From an uncultured Actinomycetes bacterium (GTDB taxonomy: Bacteria > Actinomycetota > Acidimicrobiia > Acidimicrobiales > Microtrichaceae), in assembly GCA_903873135.1 (NCBI GenBank), contig CAIQNH010000050.1, positions 1 to 41,488 on the forward strand: a stretch of DNA of 41,488 nt, written 5' to 3'. The notes under the pieces are model-generated. The model made no database searches, was not told the DNA's origin, and was given only the letters and a program-made list of their open reading frames with translations. Every line of letters starts with the position of its first letter. Positions within the stretch are counted from its first letter, which is position 1. The position numbers were made by a program, and so were the translations under genes. Below are positions 38,723 to 41,488 of the stretch, one piece after another.

Positions 38723-40708
38723 TCAGGACCGGGAGGCGACCAGCCCGGCGGCGACCTCCGCCACGTGCTCGGGGTTGATGCCCAGCTCGCGCAGCACGGT
38801 GCTCCCGGGGGCCGAGGCGCCGAACCGGTCGATCCCGACCGACGCGTCGGCGTACTCCGCCCAGCCGGTCGTCGTCCCGGCCTCGACCGACACGACCGGC
38901 ACGCCGTCGGGCAGGAGGGACGAGCGGTACTCCGTCCCCTGCGACCGCAGCAGTTCCCAGCTCGGCATCGACACGACCCGGACCGAGGTGCCCCCGGCGG
39001 AGAGGGACGACGCAGCCTCCAGCGCCACGGCGACCTCGGTGCCGGTGGCCACCAGGACCACGTCCGGGTCGTCCGCGTCGAGCACGGTGTAGGCCCCACG
39101 GGCCACGCCGTCCCGGGCGCGCGCTGCGGAGGTGGGCAACGTCGGGGTTCCCTGGCGGGAGAGGATGAGCGCCACCGGTCCCTCGCCCTCGACGGCCACG
39201 CGCCAGGCCGCGGCCGTCTCGTTCCCGTCCGCCGGACGGATCACGGTGAGGTCCGGGATCAGGCGGAGGCTCATGACGTGCTCGACCGGCTGGTGGGTCG
39301 GACCGTCCTCGCCGACACCGACCGAGTCGTGGCTCCACACGAACACGCACTTCGACCCCGACAGCGCCGCCAGTCGGACTGCGCCCCGCATGTAGTCGCT
39401 GAAGACCAGGAAGGTTCCGGCCACCGGGAACACGCCCCCGTGGTCGGCCGCCCCCACGAGCACGGCGCCCATGGCGTGCTCACGGATCCCGAAGTGGATC
39501 AGCTCACCCTCCGGCACCTCGCGGGAGAGCACCGGCCGCCCCGGGAGCGCGTTGCCGGTGTTGCCGATCAGGTCGGCACCCCCGGACAGCAGCCCGGGCA
39601 CGCCGCCGATCATCGCCGTCAGGCACTGCTGCGAGGCCTGACGGGTCGCGGGGGAGTCCTCGGGTCCGAAGGTGGGCAGGGCGTCGTCCCATCCGGGGAG
39701 ACCGCTCGCTCCGAGGGACGCCTCCCACTCGGCGGCCCGCGCGGCGATCACCGGGGCCGACCGCTGCTCCCAGTCCTCGCGCGGGACCGATCCACGACGA
39801 CCGGCGCTCCGGTACATCTCGAGCACCTCGGCCGGGACGTGGAACTCCTCGTCGGGCGGCAGCCCCATGACCTCCTTGGTGCGACGGATGTCGTCGGCGC
39901 CGAACGCCAGACCGTGTGCGGCCGGGTCGTCGGTGTGGTCCGGCGACGGCGTCCCGATGTGGGTGCGGACGATGATCAGCGAGGGCCGGTCCTCGACGGA
40001 GCGGGCCTCGTGGAAGGCTGCCTCGAGGGCGTCGAGGTCCTCGCCCGCCTCGCCGAGTTCGAGCACGTGCCAGCCGTACGACCGGAACCGGGCGGGCGCA
40101 TCGTCGCTCAGCGCGAGCTCGGTCGGACCGTCGATCGAGACGTGGTTGTCGTCGTAGAGGTAGACGAGACGGCCCAGTCCCAGGTGGCCGGCCAGCGAGG
40201 CGGCCTCGTGGGAGATGCCCTCCTCGAGGTCACCGTCGGAGACGAAGGCGTGGACGTGGTGGTCGCAGACGTCCGGCCCGAAACGGGCCCGGAGGTTCTG
40301 CTCGGCGATCGCCATCCCGACGCCGTTGGCGAACCCCTGACCGAGCGGCCCCGTGGTCACCTCGATCCCGACGGTGTGCCCTCGTTCGGGGTGGCCCGGG
40401 GTGAGCGAGCCCCACTGGCGGAACGCCTCGAGGTCCTCGAGCTCGAGTCCGTAGCCGGTCAGGTACAGCATCGAGTACTGGAGGATGGATGCGTGACCGC
40501 AGCTCAGGATGAATCGGTCGCGGTCCGGCCAGTGGGGGGCCGACGCGTCGTAGCGCAGCACCCTCGTCCACAGGACGTGGGCGGCCGGGGCGAGCGCCAT
40601 GGCGGTGCCCTGGTGGCCGGAGTTGGCCCGGCGGGGAGCGTCCATCGCCAGACCTCGGATCACGTCGATCCCGAGTCGCTCGAGGTCCGGGGTCAGGTCG
40701 GTCGTCAC
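38723..40708 (-). CDS. tkt: Transketolase
   Basis: This 661-residue thiamine-diphosphate enzyme transfers two-carbon ketol units in the pentose phosphate pathway. It has RRANSGHQGTAMALAPAAHV at the N-terminus, CGHASILQYSMLYLTGY, the ThDP/Mg motif SDGDLEEGISHEA, DDNHVSIDGPTELA, IRTHIGTPSP, and in the pyrimidine domain FGIREHAMGAVLVG with the catalytic Glu. Length is normal. A GTG at 40708 has GAGGAG five bases upstream. The gene ends two bases before the HxlR palindrome. Functional link to F420 is not evident, though transketolase supplies pentose phosphates used in flavin precursors. Confidence 0.96.
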   Translation of the reverse strand: MTTDLTPDLERLGIDVIRGLAMDAPRRANSGHQGTAMALAPAAHVLWTRVLRYDASAPHWPDRDRFILSCGHASILQYSMLYLTGYGLELEDLEAFRQWGSLTPGHPERGHTVGIEVTTGPLGQGFANGVGMAIAEQNLRARFGPDVCDHHVHAFVSDGDLEEGISHEAASLAGHLGLGRLVYLYDDNHVSIDGPTELALSDDAPARFRSYGWHVLELGEAGEDLDALEAAFHEARSVEDRPSLIIVRTHIGTPSPDHTDDPAAHGLAFGADDIRRTKEVMGLPPDEEFHVPAEVLEMYRSAGRRGSVPREDWEQRSAPVIAARAAEWEASLGASGLPGWDDALPTFGPEDSPATRQASQQCLTAMIGGVPGLLSGGADLIGNTGNALPGRPVLSREVPEGELIHFGIREHAMGAVLVGAADHGGVFPVAGTFLVFSDYMRGAVRLAALSGSKCVFVWSHDSVGVGEDGPTHQPVEHVMSLRLIPDLTVIRPADGNETAAAWRVAVEGEGPVALILSRQGTPTLPTSAARARDGVARGAYTVLDADDPDVVLVATGTEVAVALEAASSLSAGGTSVRVVSMPSWELLRSQGTEYRSSLLPDGVPVVSVEAGTTTGWAEYADASVGIDRFGASAPGSTVLRELGINPEHVAEVAAGLVASRS

Positions 40709-40740
40709 TGGGTCTCCTCTGCGTCGCTGCTGACCTGCGG

Positions 40741-40746
40741 ACAGTA
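40741..40746 (-). promoter_or_regulatory. -10 box TACTGT for transketolase
   Basis: On the minus strand TACTGT predicts a leader of about 26 bases with GAGGAG before GTG 40708. Confidence 0.5.
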
Positions 40747-40769
40747 GCGGGCTGGGGGAGTCCCGAACG

Positions 40770-41162
40770 TCAGTCGACGACCGGTTCGAGCAGCGTGTAG
40801 GGCACCACCGTCGCGGGACCGTGGTCGATCCGGCAGTGCGCCTCGATCGTGCCCGGACCCGCGTAGGTCAGCTCGGCGCGCACGAGCTGCTGGCGGAACC
40901 GGCCGGGCTCGACCGACAGCGGCTGGACGTTGCGGGCCACCTCCTCGCCCTCGGCGTCGGTGAACACCGTCTCGAGGACCCCGGAGCCGGTCTCGTCCGC
41001 AGGGCAGCGGACCAGCACGACGAGGTGGGGTTCGACCGTCACCGGGAAGGGAGCCGGCGCGGGGGCGGAGAACTGCACGCCCCGGAGGTCGATGCGGGTG
41101 GACGGCCCGGGGACCTGACGCATCTCGATGTCGTCGATGAACAGCGCTGCGATGATCTGCAC
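40770..41162 (-). CDS. Small beta-rich protein of unknown function (130 aa)
   Basis: This 130-residue soluble protein starts VQIIAALFIDDIEMRQVPGP and shows an alternating pattern typical of a beta sandwich (VEPHLVVLVRCPADETGSG, VLETVFTDAEG, RAELTYAGPGTIEAHC). It has two cysteines and no membrane segment. It loosely recalls DUF6941-type proteins, which share a short FAD-like N-terminal strand and a beta sandwich, but the match is weak. The GTG at 41162 follows TAGCCT by seven bases. It is divergent from the ATP-grasp gene. Confidence 0.65.
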   Translation of the reverse strand: MQIIAALFIDDIEMRQVPGPSTRIDLRGVQFSAPAPAPFPVTVEPHLVVLVRCPADETGSGVLETVFTDAEGEEVARNVQPLSVEPGRFRQQLVRAELTYAGPGTIEAHCRIDHGPATVVPYTLLEPVVD

Positions 41163-41169
41163 GACCGGG

Positions 41170-41175
41170 AGGCTA
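41170..41175 (-). promoter_or_regulatory. -10 box TAGCCT for the beta-rich gene
   Basis: On the minus strand TAGCCT ends seven bases before the GTG at 41162. Confidence 0.5.
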
Positions 41176-41229
41176 GGACGAGTCGTCCGTCCGATCCCAC
41201 CCTGCGTCACCCGGGGGTCGACGTCGGTC

Positions 41230-41235
41230 TAGGTT
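41230..41235 (+). promoter_or_regulatory. -10 box TAGGTT for leaderless ATP-grasp gene
   Basis: TAGGTT ends six bases before the GTG at 41242. Confidence 0.6.
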
Positions 41236-41241
41236 GCGACG

Positions 41242-41488
41242 GTGCGTCGGACACTCTCAGAGGCGGAGTCCAAGTCGGTGCTCGCCCCGTCCGGGATCCC
41301 GTTCGCTCCGGAGGTGCTGGCGGCGGACGCCGAGGAGGCCGTGCGGGCTGCCGACCAGGTCGGCTACCCGGTGGTGGTGAAGCTCTGCGGGGACAACGTG
41401 GCGCACAAGAGCGAGCGCGGCCTGGTCGTGGTCGGACTGTCCGACGCCGAGGCCGTGCGCCGGACCACCGACGACCTGTTGTCCCGGG
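41242..41488 (+). CDS. ADP-forming acyl-CoA synthetase ATP-grasp subunit, 3' truncated
   Basis: The frame runs off the right edge. The first 82 residues begin MRRTLSEAESKSVLAPSGIP when the GTG is read as Met, followed by GYPVVVKLCGDNVAHKSERG. This matches the start of the ATP-grasp domain of ADP-forming acetate-CoA ligases (ATP-grasp_5, beta-subunit or GNAT-fused form): the SEAESK helix, the lysine in VVVKL and the HKSE loop. Such enzymes interconvert acyl-CoA and acid with ATP synthesis. The leaderless GTG is supported by TAGGTT. Whether it is a single subunit or fused with an alpha domain cannot be told. Confidence 0.8.
   Translation, partial: MRRTLSEAESKSVLAPSGIPFAPEVLAADAEEAVRAADQVGYPVVVKLCGDNVAHKSERGLVVVGLSDAEAVRRTTDDLLSR

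Noticed and set aside
38228-40747. Plus-strand open frame of about 840 codons opposite transketolase
   Set aside because: No recognisable motif; transketolase motifs are unambiguous on the minus strand.
1-41488. CRISPR arrays, tRNA or rRNA genes, insertion sequences, attachment sites
   Set aside because: No spaced direct repeats, no tRNA-like sequence in the gaps, no transposase or integrase motif seen. Most gaps are too short.

Overview
The window is a contiguous stretch of very GC-rich, gene-dense bacterial chromosome with about 40 protein genes, short intergenic gaps (the longest, 31520-31746, is 227 bases), many GTG starts and many 1-4 base stop/start overlaps. A fused two-radical-SAM FbiC, a DUF3151 protein and TANNNT -10 boxes placed 5-7 bases ahead of start codons all point to Actinomycetota. 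My best guess is an uncultured or poorly studied Acidimicrobiia-type lineage; the lineage is inference. I saw no rRNA, tRNA, CRISPR array, insertion sequence or phage gene.

Region 1 (1-11426) builds or modifies an envelope glycan. It holds a GT2-methyltransferase fusion (cut by the window edge), two GT-C-like membrane proteins, a polyprenol-phosphate mannose synthase, and two AT3-SGNH O-acyltransferases. A convergent FAD oxidoreductase of the UDP-galactopyranose-mutase/protoporphyrinogen-oxidase type follows. The second acyltransferase carries two tandem SGNH domains, the first of which has lost its catalytic residues.

Region 2 (11490-20606) holds two small conserved genes, then a minus-strand peptide/nickel-type ABC operon: binding lipoprotein, hairpin, two permeases, two ATPases, then an acyl-CoA synthetase. 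A glycerophosphodiester phosphodiesterase lies beyond the operon promoter.

Region 3 (20690-30373) is a plus-strand run of metabolic genes: a SirB1/transglutaminase-like protein, flavin reductase-like protein, acyl-CoA dehydrogenase, pyruvate kinase with a changed cation site, alpha/beta hydrolase, patatin, DUF3151 protein, sphingosine-phosphate-lyase-like PLP enzyme, MobA-like protein, rhodanese and RNase D.

Region 4 (30408-35892) has a TauE/SafE exporter with a DUF1634-like partner, small unknown genes, a cysteine-rich protein, a LOG-family protein, and a two-gene unit resembling a degenerate sigma factor with a membrane-anchored partner.

Region 5 (35796-41488) has an HxlR regulator translationally coupled to fbiC (coenzyme F420 biosynthesis). 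The regulator's promoter is overlaid by a perfect 16-base inverted repeat next to the transketolase stop codon. A small unknown gene and the start of an ADP-forming acyl-CoA synthetase ATP-grasp subunit end the window.

The most notable themes are the widespread leaderless gene architecture, the AT3-pseudoSGNH-SGNH protein, the HxlR-fbiC palindrome, and the sigma-like/membrane pair whose 3' end overlaps fbiC by 97 bases. All functions come from reading motifs by eye; no searches were run.
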